Shown: positions 54,512 to 63,843, counted from the first letter of the stretch. The stretch: 64,000 nt of DNA from Natrarchaeobius halalkaliphilus (GCF_003841485.1 NZ_REFY01000001.1:1-64000); one strand, 5' to 3'. Notes: generated by a model not told the origin, from the letters alone. Translations and numbers: made by a program.

Positions 54512-55657
54512 ATGAGTGAACACGCCCTCCGAGCCGACGAGCGATCGCCGCTCGAGCGCCTCGAAGCTGCCCGCGAGTGCTTCGAAGAGGCCGATCGCCG
54601 GATCGACGAACACGGCGGCGACGCGGTTGCCGACGCGTCCGAGGCCTACCGAAACGCGACGGATCTGCTCGATTCGTACGTCGACCGCGCAACCGGAACC
54701 GGCCGGGAGAACTTCACGGCCTACATCCAACTCGAGGGACAGTTCGCCTCGCTGGTCGACGGATTGCCCGACGATCTTCGGGGGCGCGACGCGTTCGAGG
54801 ACGCCCTCGACGCGATCGACAAACGTCGACTGAGCGAATCGGACTTCGAGACGGCCCACGCTGCACTCGAGCCCGCGTCACGGTACGTCGAACTCATCGA
54901 CGAGCGCGAATCGGCACGCGAGGCCCTCGCCGAGGCCAGAAAGGTCGCGAGCAAACGCCGACGAACGATCGACGACGAGATCGACGAGCGCGAGCGTCTG
55001 CTCGAGCTGGCGACGGCCGATCTGGATGCTCCGGTCGAACGGCTTCGGAAACCGATCGATCGCTACAACGAGCGCGTTCTCGAGGCGTTTACCGAGTACC
55101 GTCTCGAGACGTCCGCTCGCGAGGTCTTCTCCGTGCTCGAACGGAGCGCGTGGTACCCTTTCGTCGACTTCGAGCGGCCGCCCGACGATCTGCGGGCGTA
55201 CGTCGAGGAGAGTTCCGACGGCGAGTATACGATCCCCGAACTCCTCGAGTACGCCGGCTACTCCCGATCGAAACTCTCACACTACGTCGAGGACGCGGAC
55301 GTTCTCAAGCGACGAGTCGCGACCCAACAGACGTATCTGGATGACATCGACGGCGAGCCGCTGACGATCGCGTGGCCGCCAGCGCCGACCGGTGTCCTCC
55401 GACGACGGACGCGGGAGCGACGCCCGTTCGTCGAACGCGTGGCAGACGAAGAGACGGTCGCGTTGCTCCGGGAAATCCGATTGCTCACCGCAGATCCCGA
55501 CTACGACCGCCTTCAGACGGCGGCAAAAGCGGTGGCCAAACTGACGCCCGACGAACGCGACCGGCTGGCATCCGGCCGCGTCGAAGACGAGCTCAAGGCC
55601 CTGCGGACCGAACGCGACGACCTCGCGACGGCCCTCGAGATCGACGATCCCGTGTAG
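54512..55657 (+). CDS. Coiled-coil protein (DUF7118-like), unknown
   Basis: The 381-residue acidic protein is almost all helix, with charged heptads (ALAEARKVASKRRRTIDDEI, DERERLLELATADL). A central patch is less repetitive (VLERSAWYPFVDFERPPDDL) and is followed by IPELLEYAGYSRSKLSHYV, which looks like a helix-turn-helix. The end returns to heptads. It starts six bases after hisI and is presumably cotranscribed, but nothing suggests a histidine-pathway role. From memory it fits the haloarchaeal DUF7118 group. Confidence 0.8.
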   Translation: MSEHALRADERSPLERLEAARECFEEADRRIDEHGGDAVADASEAYRNATDLLDSYVDRATGTGRENFTAYIQLEGQFASLVDGLPDDLRGRDAFEDALDAIDKRRLSESDFETAHAALEPASRYVELIDERESAREALAEARKVASKRRRTIDDEIDERERLLELATADLDAPVERLRKPIDRYNERVLEAFTEYRLETSAREVFSVLERSAWYPFVDFERPPDDLRAYVEESSDGEYTIPELLEYAGYSRSKLSHYVEDADVLKRRVATQQTYLDDIDGEPLTIAWPPAPTGVLRRRTRERRPFVERVADEETVALLREIRLLTADPDYDRLQTAAKAVAKLTPDERDRLASGRVEDELKALRTERDDLATALEIDDPV

Positions 55658-55669
55658 TACAGTTTCGTT

Positions 55670-55753
55670 CGCACCAACGGTACCGTCCCATTCGTACCAC
55701 CAGTGGTACCGTCCGTACTCGCACCAGTGGTACCGCCCCGCTCGAACCAACGG
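55670..55753. repeat. Degenerate 23-27-bp tandem repeat with a palindrome
   Basis: Four imperfect units begin CGCACCAAC, CGTACCACC, CGCACCAGT and CGAACCAAC (at about 55670, 55693, 55720, 55743), with GGTACCGTCC or GGTACCGCCC inside the first three. GTACCAC-CA-GTGGTAC (55694-55709) is a perfect 7-2-7 inverted repeat. It lies in the gap between the coiled-coil gene and usp, possibly a regulatory or terminator array. Confidence 0.7.
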
Positions 55754-55863
55754 GAGGCTGCGAGCCGAGCCGATCTACCCCACCGAACGTCGCTCGAGCG
55801 CTGGACGCTGTCGTTCGTGCGAACGCCACAGGACTTTCGTCGCTTGCACCCCTTCGTTCGTTC

Positions 55864-56271
55864 GTGACTCGCCACCTTCTCGTTCCGATGGACGATTCCG
55901 ATCCCGCACGGGCGGCACTCCGACACGCGCTGACGACGTTTCCGGGAGCCGAGGTGACGGTCGTCCACGCCGTCGACGATCTCGAGGCGGGCTACGGCGG
56001 CGATCCGGGGATGGGGGATGTTTCTTCCTCCTCCGATCCCGAGTTTTTCGACGACGTTCGAGCGGCCGCGGCGGAACACGATGCGTCGGTCGAGCCGACG
56101 GTTCTGCGCGGAACGGCCGCAACGGCGATCCTCGAGTACGCCGACGAGGCCGACGTCGACCAGATCGTCATCGGCAGCGACGGACGGGCCGGCGTCTCAC
56201 GAGTGCTCCTCGGAAGCGTCGCGGAGGCGGTCACGCGCCGGTCGTCCGTCCCGGTAACGATCGTCCCCTGA
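55864..56271 (+). CDS. Universal stress protein (UspA family)
   Basis: The 135-residue protein starts at GTG, giving VTRHLLVPMDDSDPARAAL, the standard first strand and helix of the Usp fold. The nucleotide-binding part is IVIGSDGRAGVSRVLLGSVAEAVTRRSSVPV, matching the G-2x-G-9x-G(S/T) ATP-binding motif. An ATG nine codons later would remove the first strand, so GTG is preferred; the longer upstream frame shadows the preceding gene. A short acidic insertion (GMGDVSSSSDPEF) is in the loop. Confidence 0.88.
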   Translation: MTRHLLVPMDDSDPARAALRHALTTFPGAEVTVVHAVDDLEAGYGGDPGMGDVSSSSDPEFFDDVRAAAAEHDASVEPTVLRGTAATAILEYADEADVDQIVIGSDGRAGVSRVLLGSVAEAVTRRSSVPVTIVP

Positions 56272-56317
56272 CGGACGAATCACGGGGATTATTTACCGGT
56301 CGGACGAACCGCCGGTT

Positions 56318-56827
56318 ATGGACGACCGGGCCGGAACGACGCTGCACACCGGTCTGTTGATCTCGACGACTGCCGTGATCGCGTGGCTCTTCGGTCTCCC
56401 GATGCTGTTCCCGAGTCTCGGCCCGTCGGCGTTCGTCCTCGCGCTGTTTCAGGACAGCGAGGCAACGTCGACCCGACGGGTCGTCGGCGGCCACGCGATC
56501 GGCGTCGTCGCCGGCCTGCTCGCGTACCACCTGCTCGCGGCCGGCATTTCGATGACGGCGACGACGGCACCCGGCTCGCTCGAGGGACTTCGTCTCGCCG
56601 CCAGCGGCGTCCTCGCGACGACGCTGACGGCGGGTGGGATGCTCGCGACCGACACTCGTCATCCACCCGCCTGTGCGACTACCCTCATCGTCTCGCTTGG
56701 ATTACTCACGACGGTACTCGAGGGAGTGATGATCGTTCTCGCTGTCGTCGTGTTGGTCTCCACTCACCGGGTGCTGCTGGCGAGCGAGCGAATCGGTCCG
56801 CGCTACGGGAAGCGCCTCCGGTCGTGA
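56318..56827 (+). CDS. HPP-family membrane protein
   Basis: The 169-residue protein has four membrane helices. HPP-family features are LPMLFPSLGPSAFVLAL near residue 30 and the name-giving motif DTRHPPACATTLIVSLGLL. Cyanobacterial HPP proteins have been linked to nitrite transport; the function here is unproven. TATA-like ATTATTTACC is about 25-34 bp before the ATG. It is convergent with the next gene, with only 14 bp between their stops. Confidence 0.85.
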   Translation: MDDRAGTTLHTGLLISTTAVIAWLFGLPMLFPSLGPSAFVLALFQDSEATSTRRVVGGHAIGVVAGLLAYHLLAAGISMTATTAPGSLEGLRLAASGVLATTLTAGGMLATDTRHPPACATTLIVSLGLLTTVLEGVMIVLAVVVLVSTHRVLLASERIGPRYGKRLRS

Positions 56828-56841
56828 TCGACTCGGTCGGT

Positions 56842-57915
56842 TCACTCCGACCGACGATATCCGGTTTCGTCGGCGGTTTCGATCTCCTCTCCGGGAATCT
56901 GTTGCTGGAGCACGAACGGTCCGAAGTCCGCTGCCGTGCGGCGAGCGATGGTGGCGATTCGCAGAACGTACGCGAGCAGGACCGCGAACGGGCTGAACAG
57001 GGCGGTAATCGTCGTACTCACCACGATCGCGTAGACGATCGGGTTCAGCTCCAGCGCCAGAAGGTTTCCGTACGCGACGATGACGAACGCACCCCCGAGT
57101 AGCGTCGGAAATCCGACGTACAACAGGATCTTCGAAAGATCCGCGAGTTCCTGTTGCATGTGGACCGTCTTGAAGTACTGACGGGCGACGTGGATGTCGC
57201 GCAGGAGTTCCTCGAGACGATCCAGCTGGTTTTCGGCGGCGTCAGAGAGGTCGTGTCGGTGGCGAGATCGGATGCGTCGAACACTCTGGAGCTGCCAGGG
57301 GTCGTTGTAGTGGACGATGACCGCGATCACGGTGAACGTCCCGAAGCTCGCCCCCTCGAGCCTTTCGATCGCGTCGACGTCACGTGGTGTCGTCGTCGAC
57401 ACGTAGTCGTCGATCGCTTCCCGTAGCGCAACGGGTGCGTCCCGACAGACGTTCCACAATCCCAGCGCCGTCCGTCGCTTGGATTCGATCAGGACGCGGA
57501 GGAAAGCCGAGGGTTCGACCGGACTCGGCCGATATCCGGTGTGATCCTCGATACCATACCGGTATTCGCGGGTCTCTTCGAGTCGCTCTATGAACACGCC
57601 CGTGGTTCCGAACTCCTCGGAGAGGATGAGTTGATTGATCGCGAGGACGACGGTGATGAACGGGAGCATGCCGCCGACCAGCGCCGCGGCGATGGCCGTG
57701 ATATCGCCGGCCTCGGCGGGCGTGATGAGATCGACGCGGATCAACAGGAGGCACGCACCGAAGACGAAAAGCAGGAGCCAGCCGGTCAGGAGTCGGCGGT
57801 CACCGTCGAGGTAAAGCCAGTGTAACAGATCGTCGATGTGCGATTCCGATCCGACCAGCGGATCGGGTTGTGAGGCGGGTGGTTCCTCGCCGTCGTCACT
57901 GTCGCGCTCGATCAT
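56842..57915 (-). CDS. Membrane protein of unknown function with large cytoplasmic domain
   Basis: The 357-residue protein has an acidic N terminus and two helices (LLTGWLLLFVFGACLLLIRV and an ITAIAAALVGGMLPFITVVL-like segment). A helical cytoplasmic domain of about 160 residues (HDLSDAAENQLDRLEELLRD) and two more helices follow (VGFPTLLGGAFVIVAYGNLL and ALFSPFAVLLAYVLRI). No known family is recognised. Helix topology resembles bestrophin-like or DUF-type channels only in general shape. Repeat copy B lies just upstream of its start. Confidence 0.75.
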   Translation of the reverse strand: MIERDSDDGEEPPASQPDPLVGSESHIDDLLHWLYLDGDRRLLTGWLLLFVFGACLLLIRVDLITPAEAGDITAIAAALVGGMLPFITVVLAINQLILSEEFGTTGVFIERLEETREYRYGIEDHTGYRPSPVEPSAFLRVLIESKRRTALGLWNVCRDAPVALREAIDDYVSTTTPRDVDAIERLEGASFGTFTVIAVIVHYNDPWQLQSVRRIRSRHRHDLSDAAENQLDRLEELLRDIHVARQYFKTVHMQQELADLSKILLYVGFPTLLGGAFVIVAYGNLLALELNPIVYAIVVSTTITALFSPFAVLLAYVLRIATIARRTAADFGPFVLQQQIPGEEIETADETGYRRSE

Positions 57916-58021
57916 CGTCTACAGTACGGTCCGTTCGCTGGTTATCGACACGGTACGCTCGATTCTACGGAGAACAATCACGGATCGACGGAAAGAACTA
58001 TTGCCGGCAGAACAGCGCCAC

Positions 58022-58107
58022 TCATACGGTCTGCTGTAAGTCAGTACCGGCGTATCCGGAGACCGGGTGCCGGGTGAGCCGGTAAACGGTTACAGCAGAC
58101 CGTATCA
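58022..58107 (-). repeat. Palindromic dispersed element, copy B (end of glmM)
   Basis: The 18-bp outer arms match at 17 of 18 positions; the minus-strand arm is TGATACGGTCTGCTGTAA. An inner stem TACCGGC/GCCGGTA lies between. The terminal TGA is the glmM stop codon, exactly as in copies A and C. Confidence 0.85.
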
Positions 58108-59469
58108 AGCGTTCGCCTTCGCATCCGCGAGCGTCTCGTACAGCTCGTCGGCCAACTCCTGGGCGCGACCGGCGTCTCGAGCTTCGGCGTAGACCCGAAC
58201 GAGGGGTTCCGTTCCGGACGGACGGGCGAGCACCCACGCGTCGCCGTAGTCGAGGCGGTAGCCGTCTCGCGTGTTGAGTTCGGCGTCCGCGGATTGGGCG
58301 TGGTTCGCCGCCGCATCGAGCATGGCGTCGCGTTCGGCCGTCGATTCGTACTCGAGGTTGTGTCGAACGTTCGCGTAGCCGTCGAAGGGTGAGACGATCT
58401 CGCTCACCGATCGCTCTGCCACGAGTTCGAGGAATCGTGCCGCGGTGAACGCGCCGTCGCGCGCGAGCCGGAAAGCGGGGAAGAAGATTCCGCCGTTGCC
58501 CTCGCCCGCGATCGGAACGCGCGCGCCGCTCGCTTCGAGCTCTCTGATCCGCGTGATGATGTTCGTCGAGCCGATCGGGGTCAACTCGAGTTCGGCACCG
58601 AGGTCGGTGACGACGTCGACGAGTCGCTGGGAGACGTTGACCGCCGAGACGACGGTGTCTCCCGCCTCGAGTTCGGCAGCGGCGAGGGCGGCGAGCGTGG
58701 CGTCGCCCGGAACGTACTCGCCGTCCTCATCGAAGAAGATCGCACGATCGGCGTCGCCGTCGTGAGCGATTCCGACGTCAGCGTCGCTGGCCCGAACGAG
58801 TTCTCCCAGGTCTCCCAGGTTCTCCGGGACGGGTTCTGGATCGCGACCGGGGAAGCGACCGTCGGCCTGGCCGTTGACCGTGACGACGCGACAGCCGAGT
58901 TCCCGAAAGAACCTCGGGCTGGTCAGTGCGCCAGCGCCGTGACCGGGATCGAGTGCGACCGTCAGATCGGCACCGGCGATCGTCTCCCGCTCGGCAGCCG
59001 CGAGCAGTTCATCCACGTACTGGTCCGTCGTCCCCGTTATCTCTCGGACCCGTCCGGTCTCGTCCCAGGGAGCAACGGCGAACCGTTCGGACAGCAGCGT
59101 TTCCTCGATCGTCTCGAGGTCCGAGACGGCCAGTTCGACGCCGTCGGTTCCGACGAGTTTGATTCCGTTGTACTGTGGCGGGTTGTGTGAGGCGGTGATC
59201 ACCACGACGGGAACACCCGCTCGCTCGGCGTGGAACTGTGCTCCTGGTGTGGGGAGGATACCGAGGCGGTCGACGTCGGTCCCCGTGCTCGCGAGCCCGC
59301 TTGTGGCCGCGTCGGCCAGCATTCGGCCGGTATAGCGCGTGTCGCGCGCGATGGCGACCCGATCGACCCCCCACGCCGTCCCCGTAGCCTTCCCAACGCG
59401 CAGGACGAATTCGGGCGTCAGCTCTTCGTTGGCGACGCCGCGCGTCCCGCTCGAGCCGAATACTTCCAT
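58105..59469 (-). CDS. glmM: Phosphoglucosamine mutase/phosphohexomutase
   Basis: The 454-residue alpha-D-phosphohexomutase has the phosphoserine loop ITASHNPPQYNGIK (Ser94), metal loop HDGDADRAIFF (Asp237, 239, 241), sugar-binding GEGNGGIFF (322-330) and phosphate-binding ARPSGTEPLVR (residues about 415-425). The N terminus MEVFGSSGTRG is typical. GlmM converts glucosamine 6-phosphate to the 1-phosphate; archaeal members often also accept glucose or mannose phosphates, so specificity is not certain. It is divergent from the beta-propeller gene. Its stop is inside repeat copy B. Confidence 0.92.
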   Translation of the reverse strand: MEVFGSSGTRGVANEELTPEFVLRVGKATGTAWGVDRVAIARDTRYTGRMLADAATSGLASTGTDVDRLGILPTPGAQFHAERAGVPVVVITASHNPPQYNGIKLVGTDGVELAVSDLETIEETLLSERFAVAPWDETGRVREITGTTDQYVDELLAAAERETIAGADLTVALDPGHGAGALTSPRFFRELGCRVVTVNGQADGRFPGRDPEPVPENLGDLGELVRASDADVGIAHDGDADRAIFFDEDGEYVPGDATLAALAAAELEAGDTVVSAVNVSQRLVDVVTDLGAELELTPIGSTNIITRIRELEASGARVPIAGEGNGGIFFPAFRLARDGAFTAARFLELVAERSVSEIVSPFDGYANVRHNLEYESTAERDAMLDAAANHAQSADAELNTRDGYRLDYGDAWVLARPSGTEPLVRVYAEARDAGRAQELADELYETLADAKANA

Positions 59470-59563
59470 CGATCGGTAGTGTGACGGGCGTCCCCAAAGG
59501 GGTTCCGAAGCCGACGATCAGGCGGAACGCTTTCGGCTGGTGCTCTCGTTCGTCCATCCAGAG

Positions 59564-60466
59564 ATGGATTCGATCGAGGAGAAACGAGTCTACGGCGACC
59601 GCGACGGCGCACTCGAGGCGTACGTCACGAGTTCGATCGGCGTCGTTCGCGTTCGGGTTGCCGGCGACACCGTCGGTGAGTTCGGTCTCTGTGAGCGCTG
59701 CGACGCCAGGGACGTGACGGCGACCGACGACGTCGTCGCGATCGCGACGGAGGAGGATGTTCGCGTGTACGACCTCGAGAGTGGAGTGGGCTCAGCCGAG
59801 GGTACCGACGACGAGCCGACGTTCGCGGAAACCGGGTTCGGCTCCGCGGTCGCCGTCGGTGCGGACGGCCCAGATCTGATCGCGGCCGGCGATGACGGTC
59901 GCGTCGCCCGGCGTCGCGCCGGCACCGATCGTTGGGAACCGCTCGCCGCAGACGCGGTGGGTGGAGCGGACTCGGAGCGACCGGGAATCGGTACGGTCCG
60001 AGCGATCGACGGCGATCTCGTCGGAACCGAGACGGGGGTCTATCGCATTCACGACGGCGGGCTCGATCACGCCGGACTGACGGCTGTCAACGACGTCTCG
60101 ACGCCAGGCGTTCCGCTCGCGGCCACGGACGACGGCCTGTACAAGCTCGGAAACGGCTGGATGGAGATCCTCGAGGAATCGTTCGAATCGGTAACTGCGG
60201 ACCCGCGTTCGGAGCCCGGCCGTCTGGTTCGGGCTCACGCAACTGCGGGCGACACGATCTACGCGCTAGAGGGTGGCGAGTGGCACGCGACCGGCAGCGC
60301 CGGCGCTCCGATCGTCGCCATCCGTTACGGCGAGACGGTCTACGCCGTAACGGAGGACGGCGGCTTTTGCGCTACGGGCGAGGGTGGATGGCGCACGCAT
60401 CCACTCGGTATCGACGGCGTCACGGGGCTCGCGATCGCAGCCGCCCGAAGCGATAGTAGCCACTGA
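59564..60466 (+). CDS. Beta-propeller protein (HVO_0234-like) next to prs
   Basis: The 300-residue acidic protein has repeating short strands of a propeller: FGLCERCDARDVTATDDVVAI, VAVGADGPDLIAAGDDGRVAR, LVGTETGVYRIHDGG, LAATDDGLYKLGNGW, TIYALEGGEWHATGS and VYAVTEDGGFCATGEGG. The ATG giving MDSIEEKRVYGDRDG is preferred because that N terminus matches the haloarchaeal HVO_0234-type proteins as I recall them. It lacks a signal peptide. It lies 172 bp upstream of prs on the same strand. Function unknown. Confidence 0.8.
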   Translation: MDSIEEKRVYGDRDGALEAYVTSSIGVVRVRVAGDTVGEFGLCERCDARDVTATDDVVAIATEEDVRVYDLESGVGSAEGTDDEPTFAETGFGSAVAVGADGPDLIAAGDDGRVARRRAGTDRWEPLAADAVGGADSERPGIGTVRAIDGDLVGTETGVYRIHDGGLDHAGLTAVNDVSTPGVPLAATDDGLYKLGNGWMEILEESFESVTADPRSEPGRLVRAHATAGDTIYALEGGEWHATGSAGAPIVAIRYGETVYAVTEDGGFCATGEGGWRTHPLGIDGVTGLAIAAARSDSSH

Positions 60467-60482
60467 AAGTCGATGTACACCT

Positions 60483-60505
60483 GATCGCACGACAGCGATG
60501 CGATC
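60483..60505 (+). terminator. Stem-loop after the beta-propeller gene
   Basis: GATCGCA and TGCGATC form a perfect 7-bp stem with a 9-nt loop, 16 nt past the stop codon. No T-run follows directly, so termination here is tentative. Confidence 0.35.
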
Positions 60506-60638
60506 GGTGTGTGAATTGTTGCAGTTGGTACTATAAGGCGAACGCTCCACCGAGCGCGTGTTCGAACGCCTTTGACCGTCGAGGCGACCCGAGCGCGAGA
60601 ACGAAAACCCGTTTACCCCCCGCGCTGTGGGCTCGAGT

Positions 60639-61493
60639 ATGATCATCAGTGGATCCGCGTCCCAGTCACTCGCCGCGAGGCTCGCGACCGAACTCGAGGA
60701 ATCGCTCGCGACCGCCGAGTACGACCGCTTTCCCGATGGGGAGCTCCTCGCGTCAGTCCCCGATATCGACGCCAATGCGGAGCGTGCCGTCATCGTCGCC
60801 TCGACGGTCTCGAGCGACGCTCACCTCGAAGTACTCCAGCTTCAAGACGCCGCACGGCAGGCCGGCATCGACGAGACCGTCACGGTTCTCCCGTACATGG
60901 GCTACGGACGCCAGGACAGGTCCTTCGATGCCGGACAGCCGATTTCGGCGCGCGCGGTCGCTCGCGCGATCTCGACGGGGACGGATCGCGTCCTCACGGT
61001 CTCTCCGCACGAACAGGTCGTCTGCGAGTTCTTCGAACCGACGGCCACGGCAGTCGAGGCGGCGGATCGGCTGGCCGATCCTCTCCCCGCCGATCTCGTC
61101 GATCCAGTGTTCCTCTCGCCGGACGCCGGCGCGATCTCGCTCGCTGAGACGGTCCGGGACGCCTTCGGTGCGGGCGAGACGGACTACTTCGAGAAGGTCC
61201 GTCACTCGGGAACCGCGGTCGAAGTCTCTCTGAGTGGCGTCGATGTCGTCGGTCGCGACGTCGTCATCACGGACGACATCATCGCGACCGGGTCGACGAT
61301 GAGCGAGGCGGTCGCTGTACTGCGCGAGCGGGACGTCGGCCGCGTCTTCGTCACCTGCGTCCATCCGCTGCTGGTCCGAAACGCGTACACGAAGCTCGCC
61401 CGCGCCGGCGTCGAGGCGATCTACGCCACGGATACGATCGAGCGCGAAAGCAGCGTCGTTTCGGTCGCACCCGAACTCGCAGCCCACCTCTGA
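60639..61493 (+). CDS. prs: Ribose-phosphate pyrophosphokinase (PRPP synthase)
   Basis: The 284-residue enzyme makes PRPP from ribose 5-phosphate and ATP, feeding purF and the histidine and pyrimidine pathways. Motifs are MIISGSASQSLAARLA, YDRFPDGELLASVPD, LPYMGYGRQDRSFDAGQP (catalytic flexible region), SPHEQVVCEFF and the PRPP loop VVITDDIIATGSTMSEA. Length matches class III archaeal enzymes. TATA-like GTTTACC lies about 22-28 bp before the ATG. Confidence 0.96.
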   Translation: MIISGSASQSLAARLATELEESLATAEYDRFPDGELLASVPDIDANAERAVIVASTVSSDAHLEVLQLQDAARQAGIDETVTVLPYMGYGRQDRSFDAGQPISARAVARAISTGTDRVLTVSPHEQVVCEFFEPTATAVEAADRLADPLPADLVDPVFLSPDAGAISLAETVRDAFGAGETDYFEKVRHSGTAVEVSLSGVDVVGRDVVITDDIIATGSTMSEAVAVLRERDVGRVFVTCVHPLLVRNAYTKLARAGVEAIYATDTIERESSVVSVAPELAAHL

Positions 61494-61521
61494 CTCTCCT
61501 CGAGTTCGAGCGACGAATCCA

Positions 61522-63705
61522 TCACCGTCGTGACGGTCTCGTCCACCGCTTTCCGACGAGAATCACCGTTATGGCGGCCAGGAGCGAACCGATCGCGGTT
61601 CCGACGCCGAAACCGGGTACCTCCTCGAGGTCCGCGGGTGGGACGGCCTCGATCGTCACCGTCGTTTCCCGATCCCCGACGACGAGTTCGTAGGTCCCCT
61701 CCTCGTCGAATTGCACCGACGCGTTGATCGTTTTCCGCTCGTCCGACGCGACGACGACGGTTCGCTCCGCGACGACGCCGTCTTCCGTTCGGAACTCGAT
61801 AACTGCCGTTCCGGGACCGTCGCCGGCAGCCTCGACCGTCGCCGTGACGTCTACGGGTTCGCCCGGACGTGCCGGTTCGGGATCGATCGAGAGGTCGGTG
61901 ACGGTGACGCTCGATGCCGTCCGGACGAAGACCGCCAACTCGTCCGAGCCGACCCGAAGTGCGTAGTCGCCGGGTTCGGGCGGCGTCCAGGCGAGCCGTT
62001 CGGTTGCGTGTCTCCCCACGGGGAGGGCCGACTGGTTGTAGTCGACGATGTCACCGTCGATAACGAGGCTCGCGTCGTACGTCCCGTCTCGATCTCCGAC
62101 GTTCTCGACCGTGGCCGGGACCGTCACTGACGTATCCATCGGAACCACCACGGCGTCCCTCTCGGCGGTTACGTAGCCGTCCTCCCACGGTTCGTCCGCC
62201 ACCTCGAGTGGCTCTGGACCCAAACGGTACGCGAATGCGGCTCCCTCCAGATCGAACGCGGCTGCGTGTTCGCTCCGTGACCACATCCCCGGCGTCGCGT
62301 CGGTCAGCGTGTACCGCTCCGCGGTCGCCCGGACCGCCTCTCCGCCGGCGTCCTCGAGGAGCTCGAGGAACCCGTCTCCAGTAAGTCCCTCCTCGTTCGC
62401 GTTCATCACCCGGAAGACGTCTTCGAGCGTGCGGTCTCCCTCCGTCTCGAGTCGCAACACTCGATCGATCTCGGCGTAGACGAGTCGCCCTTTGACGTAG
62501 TCGGTTCGATCGTCCTCCCAGCTCGGTGGATCGGCAAGGATTCCGTCCGCGTACGGCGCTCGCTCGCCGCGTTCTAGGTGTCGCTTCAGTTCGTCGAACT
62601 CGATCAGCCCCTTCTCGAAGGCGATCGTCGCCGCGTAGTACTCGGCCTGGGCCTCGACGAGCCACTCCGCTTCTGGTCCGAGTCGAGCGTCCGACGCGGA
62701 ACCCGAGAAGTCCTGACGAACGTGGACGTACTCGTGAACCCAGATGTTCGCCGGGTTCTCGAGGGGAGCGTCGGCACGAACCCACGCGTCTCCGTCGCCG
62801 TACTGGACGCCCTCTGGCCCCCAATTGACGTCGGTCGGAACGGCGACGATGAATGCTTCGTCGGGTCTGGCCCCGACGTCGAGTTCCCGGCTCGCGTACG
62901 TCAGCGTCTCGAGGACGGCGGACGGCTCCTCGGCCATCTCTGCCGATTCGGAGACGACGAGGCGAATCGTCTCTCCGTCGACGGTTCGCTGGTGTTCTTC
63001 GACCTCACCGAAGAAGGCGATGTCTCCGCCGGTCGCACCGGGGCCGTCGACGCGGACCGTCTCGTCGTGGCCGACCGACTCGGTCTGTCGCAGCGAGATA
63101 TCGATACCGGGTACCTGAACCACTCCCCACTCGCCGGTGTCGACGAACGTGTACCGCTCGTCGGCGGTCGTCGCTGTCCTCGCGTGTTCTGTTCGCTCGT
63201 CGATGGTCGCCGTTACCATCGCGCGTTTCGTCGGCTCGTTCGGGACCTCACCGCTCGTTTCCGGTGATCCGCCCGATTCGAGCGCGTGAGCGCCGACGTC
63301 ACCCGTCCGGTTGGCCGGCATGGTAAACCTCACCGACGGTCGATCCGTCTCCTCGGTCCACTCGAGCGTTCCGTCGCCGGTCTCCTCGAACCCCTCGGTC
63401 GACTCGACTTCCGCACGGGAGTGGAGACCGATCTCGAGGTCGACGACGGGATCGGGGACGCGAAACTCCTTTTCGGTCTCGAACGTCCCGGATCGATCGG
63501 GCAAGTGGCGGAGCGTCGTCGTCCGATAAAGCGTGCTTTCAGTGGCGGTCGTGGCCGTGATGGACCCGGCGTCGATCGGCTCGAGCGAAGCGGGCTCCGC
63601 TGCCGGTGAGGCGGTCGGTTCGGCAGACTCGAACGCGCCGACGCCGGCCGGGAGGCTGGCGATCATCAAGACGACGAATACGATCGCGATCAGTCGGGAA
63701 GTCAC
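61522..63705 (-). CDS. Exported gluzincin-like metalloprotease with PGF-CTERM-like anchor (Hvo_1808-like)
   Basis: The 727-residue protein has a Sec signal (RLIAIVFVVLMIASLPAGVGA), a beta-rich N-terminal half, and the zinc motif WVHEYVHVRQ (His324, His328). EWLVEAQAEYY follows with Glu351 as the probable third ligand, the gluzincin HExxH-Glu pattern. Two CARDB-like domains follow (TVPATVENVGDRDGTYDAS; DVTATVEAAGDGPGTAVIE). The end is PGFG (residues 697-700), a membrane helix and a basic tail, resembling the PGF-CTERM signal processed by archaeosortase A. It is probably a cell-surface peptidase. It is convergent with prs. Confidence 0.88.
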   Translation of the reverse strand: MTSRLIAIVFVVLMIASLPAGVGAFESAEPTASPAAEPASLEPIDAGSITATTATESTLYRTTTLRHLPDRSGTFETEKEFRVPDPVVDLEIGLHSRAEVESTEGFEETGDGTLEWTEETDRPSVRFTMPANRTGDVGAHALESGGSPETSGEVPNEPTKRAMVTATIDERTEHARTATTADERYTFVDTGEWGVVQVPGIDISLRQTESVGHDETVRVDGPGATGGDIAFFGEVEEHQRTVDGETIRLVVSESAEMAEEPSAVLETLTYASRELDVGARPDEAFIVAVPTDVNWGPEGVQYGDGDAWVRADAPLENPANIWVHEYVHVRQDFSGSASDARLGPEAEWLVEAQAEYYAATIAFEKGLIEFDELKRHLERGERAPYADGILADPPSWEDDRTDYVKGRLVYAEIDRVLRLETEGDRTLEDVFRVMNANEEGLTGDGFLELLEDAGGEAVRATAERYTLTDATPGMWSRSEHAAAFDLEGAAFAYRLGPEPLEVADEPWEDGYVTAERDAVVVPMDTSVTVPATVENVGDRDGTYDASLVIDGDIVDYNQSALPVGRHATERLAWTPPEPGDYALRVGSDELAVFVRTASSVTVTDLSIDPEPARPGEPVDVTATVEAAGDGPGTAVIEFRTEDGVVAERTVVVASDERKTINASVQFDEEGTYELVVGDRETTVTIEAVPPADLEEVPGFGVGTAIGSLLAAITVILVGKRWTRPSRR

Positions 63706-63843
63706 TACAGACCCGTGGAAAGTCGACGATCAAGACTGTTGCGGTGACGGGACCGTCACGTTCGTCGACAACACGGAGAAAACGAGCTTGCGATCATCGA
63801 CTGCCGCGCAGACGAGTTCGGGATCGCGTGGACGAAGACAGGC

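Noticed and set aside
55372-55863. Upstream extension of the universal stress protein
   Set aside because: It overlaps the coiled-coil gene in another frame and crosses the repeat array; the Usp fold starts at the GTG.
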